A stretch of DNA of 64,000 bases. Source: CAYOHG01 sp964465125 (lineage in GTDB: Bacteria > Planctomycetota > Phycisphaerae > UBA1845 > Fen-1342). Below, piece after piece: positions 18,065 to 26,121 of this stretch. Location: positions 17,323-81,322 of the forward strand of contig CAYXIO010000013.1 of NCBI GenBank assembly GCA_964465125.1. The letters are read 5' to 3'. The translations under genes were made by a program, and so were the position numbers. The notes below the pieces were generated by a model that was not told the origin of the DNA, did not search any database, and was given only the letters and a program-made list of their open reading frames with translations. Each line of letters starts with the position of its first letter. Position 1 is the stretch's first letter.

Positions 18065-18088
18065 GCAGTCTCATGGATTCGAGACTGC
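18065..18088 (+). promoter_or_regulatory. Perfect hairpin in the porin mRNA leader
   Basis: GCAGTCTC (18065-18072) and GAGACTGC (18081-18088) form a perfect 8-bp stem with an 8-nt loop, ending 18 nt before the GAGGAGA ribosome site of the porin. It may stabilise the mRNA or gate translation, as is known for outer-membrane protein leaders. Direct evidence is only the symmetry. Confidence 0.4.
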
Positions 18089-18118
18089 GGCTTACGTCGA
18101 GGTATCGAGGAGACACAT

Positions 18119-19627
18119 ATGGGTTCCAAGTTGTTGCGTGGCGGCATGACTGCCCTGCTCGTCGCGGGCTGGCTGGTGGGAGTGGCCGGCGCCGTGGATG
18201 GCAACACAACGGCGAGCACGTCGGATCAGGTCGCTCGGCTCGAAGGCCTGCTCGCCGAGCAGGAGCGAAAACTGGAGGACCTCCGACAGCAGCTCGCGGC
18301 GACCACGTCCCAGGACGCGGACGCCGCCCGCACGGAGGCCATGCGGGAGCAGATTCGCGCGATCCTCAGTGAGCAGGAGTTCCGCGAGAGCCTGATGCCG
18401 TCCGTCTCGATGGCCGGCTATGACAACGGCTTCTACATCAAGAGCAGCGACGACCAGTTCCTGATGAAGATCAACGGCTACATGCAGAACCGCTGGACGC
18501 ACTACGGCACCCAGAGCCGTAACCGCTACCTGCTGCCGCGTCTGGAGCGCGACGACCGCACCGGATTCGACATTCAGCGCACGCGCTTGAATTTCTCGGG
18601 TCACGCCTGGGACCAGAACCTGACTTACCGCTTGACGCTGCGCGCTGACGCCCCGGACGGCTACGACTTCCAGATTCACTACGCTTACGTGAACTACCGC
18701 TTCATGGACGAGTTCAACATCAAGGCCGGTATGTTCCAGTTGGCGTCCACCCGTTCGCAGCTCACCGAGAATTACAACTTCCAGTTCGTGGATCGCGGCC
18801 TGTTCGACGCGGTCTACGGCCTGGGCGTTGGCGTCGGCGTCCGCTTCTGGGGACAGCTCTTCGACAAGCGACTGGACTACTACCTGGACGTCGTCAACTC
18901 GCTCAACGGCGACCGCAACCGAACGATCACCACCGACCCGGCCGAGCTGGACGGCAATCCGGCCATCCTCTTCCGCACCGTCTGGCACGTCCTCGGTGAT
19001 GACCTGAGCGTCTGGGACTACGAAGGCGATCTGAATCGCACCGACAGCCCGCACTGGGATCTGGCCTTCCGCTACGCCTTTAACGATGACCAGGGCGATC
19101 GCAGGACGACGCGCATTCCGTTCCCGTCCAGCACCGGCTTCTTCGGCAACCGCGGCGGCTACGGGCTGACCACCACCAACGGCGCGCAGATCAACGAGTT
19201 CGGCCTTGACTCCGCCTTCAAGTGGATGGGCTTCTCGGCGATCGGCGAGTACGTCGTTCGCGTCATGGATCCGCGCCGCGCCGGACGCCGCCCGTTCACC
19301 CCGTGGTGGCTGCTGACCGGCGACGAGGACACCACCGCCCAGCACGGCGCCTACGTGCAGGTCGGCTACATGCTGCCGATCCCGGGCATGGAGGACAAGC
19401 TCGAAGCCGTCGCTCGCGTGGGCGGCATCTCCACCCTGGCTGAGGAGCAGGAAGGCTCGTGGGAATACGCAGCCGGCCTGAACTACTACATCAAGGGCCA
19501 CCAGGTCAAGCTGCAGACGGACGTCGTGAAGATCTACGAAGTCCCGATCTCCAGCAGCTACTCCAGCCTGGCCAACGTCAATGACGACGCATTGGTCTGG
19601 CGCGTCCAGCTCCAGGTCGCGTTCTAG
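18119..19627 (+). CDS. Outer-membrane porin (phosphate-selective OprP/OprO-like)
   Basis: The 502-residue protein has a signal peptide (1-25, ending GVAGA), a short coiled coil (about 33-60, EQERKLEDLRQQLA) and a long region of alternating aromatic/polar strands ending in the terminal aromatic ...VQLQVAF expected of a beta-barrel. The blocks INGYMQNRWTHYG, DIQRTRLNFSGHAW and FNIKAGMFQLASTRSQ match the OprP/OprO-like porin family. The start is ATG 18119 with GAGGAGA at 18107. Many plus-strand frames upstream are spurious. The coiled coil could tether the barrel to the cell wall, as in other trimeric porins (inference). It is flanked by a leader hairpin and a strong terminator, so it is a single-gene transcript. 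Confidence 0.9.
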   Translation: MGSKLLRGGMTALLVAGWLVGVAGAVDGNTTASTSDQVARLEGLLAEQERKLEDLRQQLAATTSQDADAARTEAMREQIRAILSEQEFRESLMPSVSMAGYDNGFYIKSSDDQFLMKINGYMQNRWTHYGTQSRNRYLLPRLERDDRTGFDIQRTRLNFSGHAWDQNLTYRLTLRADAPDGYDFQIHYAYVNYRFMDEFNIKAGMFQLASTRSQLTENYNFQFVDRGLFDAVYGLGVGVGVRFWGQLFDKRLDYYLDVVNSLNGDRNRTITTDPAELDGNPAILFRTVWHVLGDDLSVWDYEGDLNRTDSPHWDLAFRYAFNDDQGDRRTTRIPFPSSTGFFGNRGGYGLTTTNGAQINEFGLDSAFKWMGFSAIGEYVVRVMDPRRAGRRPFTPWWLLTGDEDTTAQHGAYVQVGYMLPIPGMEDKLEAVARVGGISTLAEEQEGSWEYAAGLNYYIKGHQVKLQTDVVKIYEVPISSSYSSLANVNDDALVWRVQLQVAF

Positions 19628-19645
19628 TCCGCGATACCTGGTCGT

Positions 19646-19696
19646 AAGCCAATCGCTCACGGCGCCGGCCCGCAAGGTCGGCGCCGTTGGCTTTTT
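19646..19696 (+). terminator. Rho-independent terminator of the porin gene
   Basis: The outer arms AAGCCAA (19646-19652) and TTGGCTT (19687-19693) enclose an inner stem ACGGCGCCGGCC/GGTCGGCGCCGT (19659-19670/19676-19687, one G-T pair). A TTTTT run (19692-19696) ends it. This is one of the two best intrinsic terminators in the window, 18 nt after the porin stop. Confidence 0.85.
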
Positions 19697-19761
19697 GGTG
19701 GATTCGGCGGCGTAACGCGGAATGCGAATGCGACGCGCGGCGCCGTCGATTCCGCGCGGGC

Positions 19762-20325
19762 TCAGAACCGACGGACGGCGACGTCCGTCACCAGCATGTG
19801 CATCTTCACGTCGCAGGATTCGACCGGCACCTCGGGAACAAACTGCTCCTCCAGCGCCAGGGCGCAGGTCTTCGCGCGAAAATCTCGATGCGCCAGAAAC
19901 CGGTCGTAGAAGCCGCGCCCGCGGCCCAGCCGATTCCCCTGCCCGTCGAACGCGAGCCCCGGCACGACCACCAGGTCGATGTCGCCGACCGGTATCGGCA
20001 TGCCGTCCATCGGCTCGCGAACGCCCAGCACGCCGGCCTGAACGCCGGTGGTCAGCGAGTTAATCTCGATTGGCAGCATGCGGCGCTGATCCCACGAGAC
20101 CTTTGGGGCCAGGACGCGCTTCCCATCGGCCCAACCCTGCAACGCGATGTGCGACGTGTCGATCTCCGTGGGAATCGACAGGAAGATCAGCACCACCTCG
20201 GCGTCCTGGTATTCAGGCTGGGCCAGGAGCAGCCGGCAAGCTCGCACCCCGCGCTCGTGCAACGTCTCCGGCGAAATCGCCTGTAGAACGTCGCGCAGTC
20301 GCTGGCGGAGATCCTTCTTGGTCAC
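19762..20325 (-). CDS. ygfA: 5-formyltetrahydrofolate cyclo-ligase
   Basis: A 187-residue enzyme that converts 5-formyl-THF to 5,10-methenyl-THF using ATP, recycling folate. The family signature VPGLAFDGQGNRLGRGRGFYD occupies about 121-141 with the phosphate-binding GRGRGFYDR. IFLSIPTEIDTS near 47-58 is the substrate-side block. It begins with GTG 20323-20325, overlapping the rarA stop by 4 nt (GTGA), so translation is coupled to rarA. The length matches the family. Confidence 0.93.
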   Translation of the reverse strand: MTKKDLRQRLRDVLQAISPETLHERGVRACRLLLAQPEYQDAEVVLIFLSIPTEIDTSHIALQGWADGKRVLAPKVSWDQRRMLPIEINSLTTGVQAGVLGVREPMDGMPIPVGDIDLVVVPGLAFDGQGNRLGRGRGFYDRFLAHRDFRAKTCALALEEQFVPEVPVESCDVKMHMLVTDVAVRRF

Positions 20326-21680
20326 GATCGCTCCGGCGGCGCTTCCGGCTCGCCCGCTGAGCGGCGCCCGCGGAGCGCCGCCAGCCGGCGGGAAAGCTCT
20401 GCCTCAAACCCGCGGTCGAGCGGATTGTAATACGCGCGCGGCTCCGGCAGGTAGCGGTGCGAGCCCAGTCCGTCCGGAGTTTCGTGCGGCGACACGTACG
20501 ATTCCGCGCCCTCGGCCCGCGTCCGGGTGGACTGCCGATCGCGCAGAAACGACGGAACCGCCAGCAGCGGGCAGGTGCGAACGTCTTCCCGAGCGGCGCC
20601 GATCGCGCTCGTGACGGCGTTGGATTTCGGAGCGCACGCCACGTACGTCGCCGCCTGCGCCAGCGCGTACTGGCACTCCGGCAGGCCCACCAGTTCCACC
20701 GTCTGCACCGCCGACGCCGCCACCATCAGCGCCTGCGGATCGGCATTGCCGACGTCCTCCGACGCGCAGATCGCGATCCGGCGGACGATGAAGCGCGGGT
20801 CTTCGCCACCTTCCAGCATGCGCGCCAGCCAGTACAACGCAGCGTCGGGGTCGCTGCCGCGCATGCTCTTGATGAACGCCGACGCGAGGTCGTAGTGCGT
20901 GTCGCCATGGTCGCGCACCTTGAGCGCGCGCTGGATCGAAGCCGCGGCGGCCGCGCGGCTGACGCGCAGTCTCCCACCCGAGCGCGCTTCGCCCGCAGCG
21001 TGCTTCTCCGAGAGCACGGCGATCTCGAGCGCCGCCAGGGCGCGGCGCGCGTCGCCGTCGGCGTGCTGACAGAGCAGCTCCATCGCCGCGGGCTCCAGCT
21101 CGGCCCGGGCCGCCCCCAGCCCGCGGCGCTCGTCGGCCAGTGCGCGCTCCAGGACGATACGCAGCTCATCCGCGCTCAGCGGGTGAAAATGGAAGACGTG
21201 ACTGCGCGACAGCAGGGCGCCAGTGAGCGAAAAGTACGGGTTCTCGGTCGTCGCACCGACCAGCGTCAGCAGCCCGCTCTCCACGTCGCGGAGCAGCGAG
21301 TCCTGCTGGGACTTGCTGAAGCGGTGAATCTCATCGAGGAAGAGCACCGTCCGCTGTCCGCGCGCCGACAGCCGCGCCGTCGCTTCGTCGATGACCCGTC
21401 GAACGTCCTTGACGCCCGATTCCGCCGCATGCAGCGTCTCGAAGGCCGACGACGTGCGCTCCGCGATCAGTTGCGCGAGCGTGGTTTTTCCGGTCCCCGG
21501 CGGACCGGCGAGAATGACGCTCGTCAAGCGATCGGCGTCGATCATCCGCCGCAGCAGGCAGCCGGGTCCCAGGCAGTGCTGCTGGCCGACGAACGCCTCG
21601 AGCGACTCCGGGCGCATACGCGCCGCCAGCGGCATGACGGTACGGCGCGCCGCCTGCTCGTGTTCGGCAAACAAATCCAT
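20322..21680 (-). CDS. rarA: Replication-associated recombination protein A (AAA+ ATPase)
   Basis: RarA/MgsA acts at stalled replication forks. The 452-residue protein has the family order: an N-terminal RMRPESLEAFVGQ block, Walker A GPPGTGKT (59-66), Walker B LFLDEIHRF (about 112-120), sensor GATTENPYF, and the C-terminal RarA-specific helical region (YDLASAFIKSMRGSDPDAALYWLARM, here cited only in part; DVGNADPQAL). I take ATG 21678-21680. A GTG one codon earlier is possible. The 3' end overlaps the folate cyclo-ligase start, making a two-gene operon. Confidence 0.95.
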   Translation of the reverse strand: MDLFAEHEQAARRTVMPLAARMRPESLEAFVGQQHCLGPGCLLRRMIDADRLTSVILAGPPGTGKTTLAQLIAERTSSAFETLHAAESGVKDVRRVIDEATARLSARGQRTVLFLDEIHRFSKSQQDSLLRDVESGLLTLVGATTENPYFSLTGALLSRSHVFHFHPLSADELRIVLERALADERRGLGAARAELEPAAMELLCQHADGDARRALAALEIAVLSEKHAAGEARSGGRLRVSRAAAAASIQRALKVRDHGDTHYDLASAFIKSMRGSDPDAALYWLARMLEGGEDPRFIVRRIAICASEDVGNADPQALMVAASAVQTVELVGLPECQYALAQAATYVACAPKSNAVTSAIGAAREDVRTCPLLAVPSFLRDRQSTRTRAEGAESYVSPHETPDGLGSHRYLPEPRAYYNPLDRGFEAELSRRLAALRGRRSAGEPEAPPERS

Positions 21681-21738
21681 CACCTGGCAGTATAACCGCG
21701 CCCTTGCGACACAGCCGCGGCGACGCGCGCCGCAGCGT

Positions 21739-23238
21739 CTACGTGAGCCCGTAGAGCGGTTTGAACTTGCCGTTCAGGTAGCGGAGATAGGGCTCGTGCG
21801 TCAGCGGGCGTCCGGTCACGACTTCCATGAGCTCGCCGGCGCGGTAGCGCTGTCCGTGCTGGTGGATCTTCCGGCGCAGCCATTCGCGCAGCGGGCGCAG
21901 CTCGCCGCGGCCGACCTGCGTCTCGAGCTGCGGAAACTCCTCGCGGGCGCGCTCGAGAATCTGGGCGGCGTAGAGGTTCCCGAGCTGGTACGTGGGGAAG
22001 TAGCCGAATGCACCCATGCTCCAGTGAATGTCCTGGAGGCAACCTTCCGCGTCGTTGGGAGGCGTGACTCCCAGCAGCGACTTCATCCCGTCGTTCCACG
22101 CCGCCGGCACGTCCTTGACCGTCAGCTTGCCCTGGATCATGCGGCGCTCCAGATCGAACCGCAGCATGATGTGCAGGCCGTAGGTCACTTCGTCCGCCTC
22201 GACGCGGATCAGCGACGGCTTCACCTGGTTGATCGCGAAGACCCAGTCCTCCAGGCTCACACCGGCAAGCGACGGGAAGGCCTGCTGCAACGACGGGAAA
22301 TAGTGCGACCAGAACGGGCGGCTGCGGCCGATCATGTTCTCCCACAGCCGCGACTGCGACTCGTGAATGCCCAGCGAGATCGCGCGGGCGCGGGGTGTGC
22401 CCGTGTGATGCGCGTCCAGACCCTGCTCGTAGAGCGCGTGCCCGGTCTCGTGCAGCACGCCGAAAAGCGACATCGGCATGTAGCGCTCGTCATAGCGCGT
22501 GGTCATGCGGACGTCGCGCGGCGACATGCTGGTGCAGAACGGGTGCGTCGAGATGTCGATGCGGCCGGCCTCGAACTCGAAGCAAAGCGCCTCGGCCATC
22601 TGCCGGCAGAATCGCTGCTGGGCCTCCACCGCGCAGGGACGGGCGAGAAGCTCGGTCTTCGGCTGGCGCGGGGCGCGCGTGATGGCGTGCACGAGCGAAA
22701 CCAGTTCGCCTTTCAGGCGGTCGAAAACGGCCTGCACGTCGGCCGAGAGCGCCCCGGGCTCGTACTCGTCCATCAGCGCATCGTAGGGCTCGCTGGTCCA
22801 TCCGATGCGGTCGGCCACCTCGCGCTTCAGCTCAAGCAGCTTCGCCAGGTGCGGCGCAAAGCGGGCGAAGTTCGATTCCTTTCGCGCCGCGGCCCATTCG
22901 TTCTTCGCCAGCGACGATACGCGCGCAATCTCCTGCACCAGCGCCGTGGGAAGACGCACCGCGCGCTCGCGCTCGCGGCGGATCTCGCGCACATTGGTCT
23001 CGGCTGCCTCCTCGCCGCGCAGCTCGCCCGCGCACGACTCCAGCAGGCGGCCCAGCTCGTCGGACGTCAGGCGCTCATGCGAAAGCCCGGCCATGAATGC
23101 GAGCTGGTTGGCCCGGTCGTCCGCCGCCTGCGGCGGCATGTACGTCTCCTGGTCCCAGTCCAGCAGGGCCTCGATCGAGCGCGAGGTGCTCAGCTCCTTC
23201 ACACGGCTTAAGAAGGTCTCGTAGGTAGGGGCTGCCAC
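21739..23238 (-). CDS. M32-family metallocarboxypeptidase
   Basis: The 499-residue protein is similar in length to Taq/Pfu carboxypeptidases, which remove C-terminal residues using zinc or cobalt. The metal site is H263-E264-T-G-H267 with the third ligand E293 in GIHESQSRLWEN, the M32 hallmark. The C-terminal GYFPTYQLGNLYAAQI and RYLNGKFKPLYG blocks are also family-typical. There is no signal peptide, so it is cytoplasmic. The start is GTG 23236-23238 with GGGAGGAA 6 nt upstream. It is the last gene of a loose leftward run. Confidence 0.95.
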   Translation of the reverse strand: MAAPTYETFLSRVKELSTSRSIEALLDWDQETYMPPQAADDRANQLAFMAGLSHERLTSDELGRLLESCAGELRGEEAAETNVREIRRERERAVRLPTALVQEIARVSSLAKNEWAAARKESNFARFAPHLAKLLELKREVADRIGWTSEPYDALMDEYEPGALSADVQAVFDRLKGELVSLVHAITRAPRQPKTELLARPCAVEAQQRFCRQMAEALCFEFEAGRIDISTHPFCTSMSPRDVRMTTRYDERYMPMSLFGVLHETGHALYEQGLDAHHTGTPRARAISLGIHESQSRLWENMIGRSRPFWSHYFPSLQQAFPSLAGVSLEDWVFAINQVKPSLIRVEADEVTYGLHIMLRFDLERRMIQGKLTVKDVPAAWNDGMKSLLGVTPPNDAEGCLQDIHWSMGAFGYFPTYQLGNLYAAQILERAREEFPQLETQVGRGELRPLREWLRRKIHQHGQRYRAGELMEVVTGRPLTHEPYLRYLNGKFKPLYGLT

Positions 23239-23318
23239 GGCTTTCCTCCCGGAATGTCCCGTGGGAAGTTATAGAGCGCGCCGCGCGCGGGGTCGAGCCG
23301 TGCCCGCGGCGGCCGTGG

Positions 23319-23690
23319 CTATTTCGAGGCTTCACGCTGGAACGAGAATATCAGGCGCTCGCCGGCCAGGTCGATCCGCGCCTCTCCGCGCAGCGTCCGC
23401 CCGAGCAGCTTCGCCGACAGCCGCGGCCCTTCCAGCACCCGCACGCACGCCGTGCCGCGCTCCACGCGCCTTACCACGCCGCGCCCGCCGCGGATCTCCC
23501 CTTCGTATTCGAGATACACGCGGCGATGGTCGGCGATGCGCTCGGCGGGAATGTCGCCGGATTCGCTCAGCGGAGATGCGGCCAGCCGCCAGGCTGCCAG
23601 CGGCTGCTCCGCTCCCATCTCAATCAGGAAATCCCAGTGGACGCCTCCCGCAGTCGCGTGCTCGAGGATGGCGAAGGCGGCGTTGAACAC
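23319..23690 (-). CDS. Stand-alone LigD-type 3'-phosphoesterase (PE) domain protein
   Basis: The 123-residue protein resembles the N-terminal 'DNA polymerase ligase' PE domain of LigD, a metal-dependent 3'-end cleaning activity. Family blocks are FAILEHATAGGVHWDFLIE (6-24; the H and D residues fit the metal site) and YLEYEGEIRGGRGVVRRVERG (59-79). Stand-alone versions occur in planctomycetes and archaea. There is no Ku, ligase or polymerase domain gene in the window, so a role in end joining is not shown. The start is GTG 23688-23690. It lies 28 bp after the lipoprotein gene on the same strand. Confidence 0.8.
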   Translation of the reverse strand: MFNAAFAILEHATAGGVHWDFLIEMGAEQPLAAWRLAASPLSESGDIPAERIADHRRVYLEYEGEIRGGRGVVRRVERGTACVRVLEGPRLSAKLLGRTLRGEARIDLAGERLIFSFQREASK

Positions 23691-23718
23691 GTCTCGACTC
23701 AGCGGGTCGACCGCGAGG

Positions 23719-24339
23719 TCAAGGCTTGGCGCCAGTGGCCACGCGCGGCGAGCGGGCTTGCAGCTCCAGCCGATCCAGGCGGCGGATCAAGGCGATGGCC
23801 AGCGGACCGTCAGGACGGGCTTCGAGCCGACCGACCACGCGCAGCGGACCGTTGCCGGCGCCGTCGGCCGCACCGCGCTCGCCGCCCACGACAAGCCGGC
23901 CGCTCTCGACGGACGCGGACAGGCGCTGCGGCAGCGTCGAGCGCGTAGGATAGACAAAGCCGGTGCCGGTGAAGACCTCGGCCCGCCCCGCGCCTGCGGC
24001 ACGGGCGAAGCGAATGACGGTATCGGCGGCCGAAGGATCATCGAACGTCTTCCCCGGTCGCGGGCGCCAGAACACCTGAAGATGAATCAGTTGGTCCGCG
24101 CCTGTGACCTCGGTCTGGAGCGGGTCGGCGGTGACTCGGCCGACGATGTGCAGATCGCCGGTCTCGCTCTCGCGGAAGACGCAGTCGCTTATGACGAGCG
24201 ATTCCGACTCGGGGAAGTACGGGTCGTCGTAGGCCGTGACCCGCAGGCTGGACTGGCCGGCACAGCCCGAGACCAGCGCAGCGAAGGACATCAGTAACAG
24301 GGCGGAAACTCGGACGTTGGTGATTCGCACGCTATTCAT
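23719..24339 (-). CDS. Lipoprotein, unknown function
   Basis: The 206-residue protein begins at ATG 24337-24339 with a lipoprotein signal ending LVSGC (C at about 25). The mature part is beta-rich (SLRVTAYDDPYFPESESLVI, DLHIVGRVTADPLQTEVTG) and reads like a single sandwich domain that could carry or bind a hydrophobic or sugar ligand. I do not recognise the family. Its start codon overlaps the last 8 nt of the amidohydrolase gene upstream, which implies coupled translation. That start also defines the signal peptide, whereas the longer frame to 24426 would bury it. Confidence 0.75.
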   Translation of the reverse strand: MNSVRITNVRVSALLLMSFAALVSGCAGQSSLRVTAYDDPYFPESESLVISDCVFRESETGDLHIVGRVTADPLQTEVTGADQLIHLQVFWRPRPGKTFDDPSAADTVIRFARAAGAGRAEVFTGTGFVYPTRSTLPQRLSASVESGRLVVGGERGAADGAGNGPLRVVGRLEARPDGPLAIALIRRLDRLELQARSPRVATGAKP

Positions 24340-25222
24340 CTTCGTCGAGTCGCGGGGCGCCGTTGCGCGGTGCGCGGAATGAGCGGTTCTCGATACCCAG
24401 CAGCTTGAGGGCATCGCGCTCGACAATCCCGCGGAGCTGCTCGCGCGGGATCGCGGTCAGATTGGTGCCGTGGGCAAACTGGTTGATCGAGTAGAGCGTC
24501 TCGATGCACGCCGCCGGCGAGCGCTCGGGAAAATCGCTGCCGAACAGCAGCTTGTGCATCACGCCCAGCTCGTAGGCCCGCAGCAGCGCATTGTAGAGCG
24601 CCCAGGGTTGCCGCGAGAGCCCCGCCACGTCGGCGAAAACGTTTTCGTGCTTCCGCAGCAGGTAGAGCGTTTCGTCGACCCACGGCGCCCCGACGTGTGC
24701 CACGACGATCCGCAACGCGGGAAAATCCCGCGCGACCTCGTCGAACAGCAGCGGCCGGGCGTACTCCATCTTGGCCGCGGGCGTCCGCAGATCCTGCTCG
24801 ACCAGCACCGGCATCCCCCGCCGAACGCACTCGCGATACACGGCCTGGGCGCGCGTGTCGCAGGGGTGGAAATCCTGCAACGACGGCGAAATAGTCACGC
24901 CCTTGAGCCCGAGCGCCTCCTGGGCGTGGGCCAGTTCGTCGGGGCAAGACGGCTCCGTCGGGTCGATCCCCGCAAAACCGATCAGCTTGGACGCATAGCG
25001 CCGCACATACTCCGCGACGTATTGATTCGAGATTTCCGCATTCAGGTAGCGGCTCTTGAAGGCAAGCACGAACGCCAGGTCGACCGGCAGCAGCGCTTCC
25101 ATGTGGCGCGCCAGCTCCGGCCGGTCGGCCCGCAAAGCTCCCGATTCGCTTCGCGAGGATTCCCCGTCGAGGCGAATCTGCGACGCCCAATCCAGAACTT
25201 GTGTGTGGCAATCTACGATCAT
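24332..25222 (-). CDS. Amidohydrolase-family TIM-barrel protein with altered metal motif
   Basis: This 296-residue member of the amidohydrolase-2 (ACMSD-like) group starts at ATG 25220-25222 (MIVDCHTQVLD). Most relatives have H-x-H on the first strand; here it is C-H-T-Q, so one metal ligand is replaced by Gln. Later conserved elements remain: VVAHVGAPWVDE (His in strand 5/6 region) and LLFGSDFPERSP (the strand-8 Asp and FGSD[FY]P block). Substrate unknown; decarboxylase or hydrolase chemistry is possible if one metal is kept. The lipoprotein gene overlaps its 3' end by 8 nt. Confidence 0.83.
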   Translation of the reverse strand: MIVDCHTQVLDWASQIRLDGESSRSESGALRADRPELARHMEALLPVDLAFVLAFKSRYLNAEISNQYVAEYVRRYASKLIGFAGIDPTEPSCPDELAHAQEALGLKGVTISPSLQDFHPCDTRAQAVYRECVRRGMPVLVEQDLRTPAAKMEYARPLLFDEVARDFPALRIVVAHVGAPWVDETLYLLRKHENVFADVAGLSRQPWALYNALLRAYELGVMHKLLFGSDFPERSPAACIETLYSINQFAHGTNLTAIPREQLRGIVERDALKLLGIENRSFRAPRNGAPRLDEDE

Positions 25223-25464
25223 AGCGCCGCGACTCTCGTCGGCCGGACGGACCCGCGCGAACGCGCCGGCCGACGCCGACTGAACCCAATCTCGCCGGAA
25301 TGCTAACGTGGCGGCGTGGTCGGTCAAGGGCTCGCTGACGGATTGTCGTCAAACTCCCGAAGATGGCTTCAAAGAATCTTCACGGTCCGATGGACCGGGA
25401 TCGCCACAACAGATCGGCGCCCTAGTGCGGCGCAGCACGAGATGTTGAGTATTGTCGTGCAGGA

Positions 25465-26013
25465 CTACCGTTTACCGATGGGGGCCGTACAACGCGAGAG
25501 CGACACGGACAGCGCGCCGACCAGTTCCGACACACCTGGGATCTGCCGTATGCCGCCGCCTTCAGACTCCGCACGCACCAACCTGAGCACCGGACACCAG
25601 AAATCTCCGAGGATGAGGATTGGGCGAGCCGGTCGAAGCACCGATTTGCTCGCGAGCTCCAGCACCGCCGCCAGTTCGAGCAGCGTCCCGGTGCCTCCAG
25701 GCAGAACCACGTACGCATCCCCCAGCCGAATCAGCGTGTTCAGCCGAGAGAAAAGATCAAACGTCGGGACCTCCTGGCGGATGTAGGCGTTCGGTCCGCC
25801 GCGGCGGAATGCGCGGCAGGTCACGCCGATGGTGTGTCCGCCGGCCTCGACAGCGCCGCGGGCGGCCGCTTCCATCGTGCCGCCGTAGCCGCCGTTGCAG
25901 ACCGTGAAGCCGGCCCGGGCCAGGGCGCCGCCCAGGTCCGCAGCGAGCTGGTAGGCGGGCTGACGCGGTTTCGGGGTCGAACTGCCGAACACGGTGACCA
26001 CGCGCGCGCTCAT
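25465..26013 (-). CDS. LOG-family protein (cytokinin riboside monophosphate phosphoribohydrolase-like)
   Basis: The 182-residue Rossmann protein has the LOG signature region PGGTGTLLEL (about 105-114), matching the PGGxGTxxE active site pattern with Glu retained. It also has the upstream arginine-bearing strand (FRRGGPNAYIRQ). LOG proteins cleave nucleoside 5'-monophosphates to base and ribose phosphate and are widespread in bacteria, where their role is often unclear. The start is ATG 26011-26013 with GGGGAG upstream. It is divergent from the large exported protein at 26122. Confidence 0.87.
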   Translation of the reverse strand: MSARVVTVFGSSTPKPRQPAYQLAADLGGALARAGFTVCNGGYGGTMEAAARGAVEAGGHTIGVTCRAFRRGGPNAYIRQEVPTFDLFSRLNTLIRLGDAYVVLPGGTGTLLELAAVLELASKSVLRPARPILILGDFWCPVLRLVRAESEGGGIRQIPGVSELVGALSVSLSRCTAPIGKR

Positions 26014-26121
26014 GCGAGGCTCCCCATCGCGGCGGAACAGCCGGCGCGGGCCGCCGGGAGGCCGTGGAAGCGCGTTCCGCCCGGCTGGCGTGCGGGCGCG
26101 TATCGCTCATAGACTGAAAGC

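Larger units (their letters stand above)
17727..18118. other. 392-bp gap upstream of the porin gene
   Basis: No gene is supported here. It contains a hairpin after htrA (17734-17761), a possible promoter (17944-17971) and a leader hairpin (18065-18088), which are listed separately. The stretch 17830-17935 is more AT-rich than its surroundings. Confidence 0.6.

Noticed and set aside
18092..19675. 527-codon minus-strand frame opposite the porin
   Set aside because: The plus-strand product has a signal peptide and porin motifs. The minus frame has no family character.
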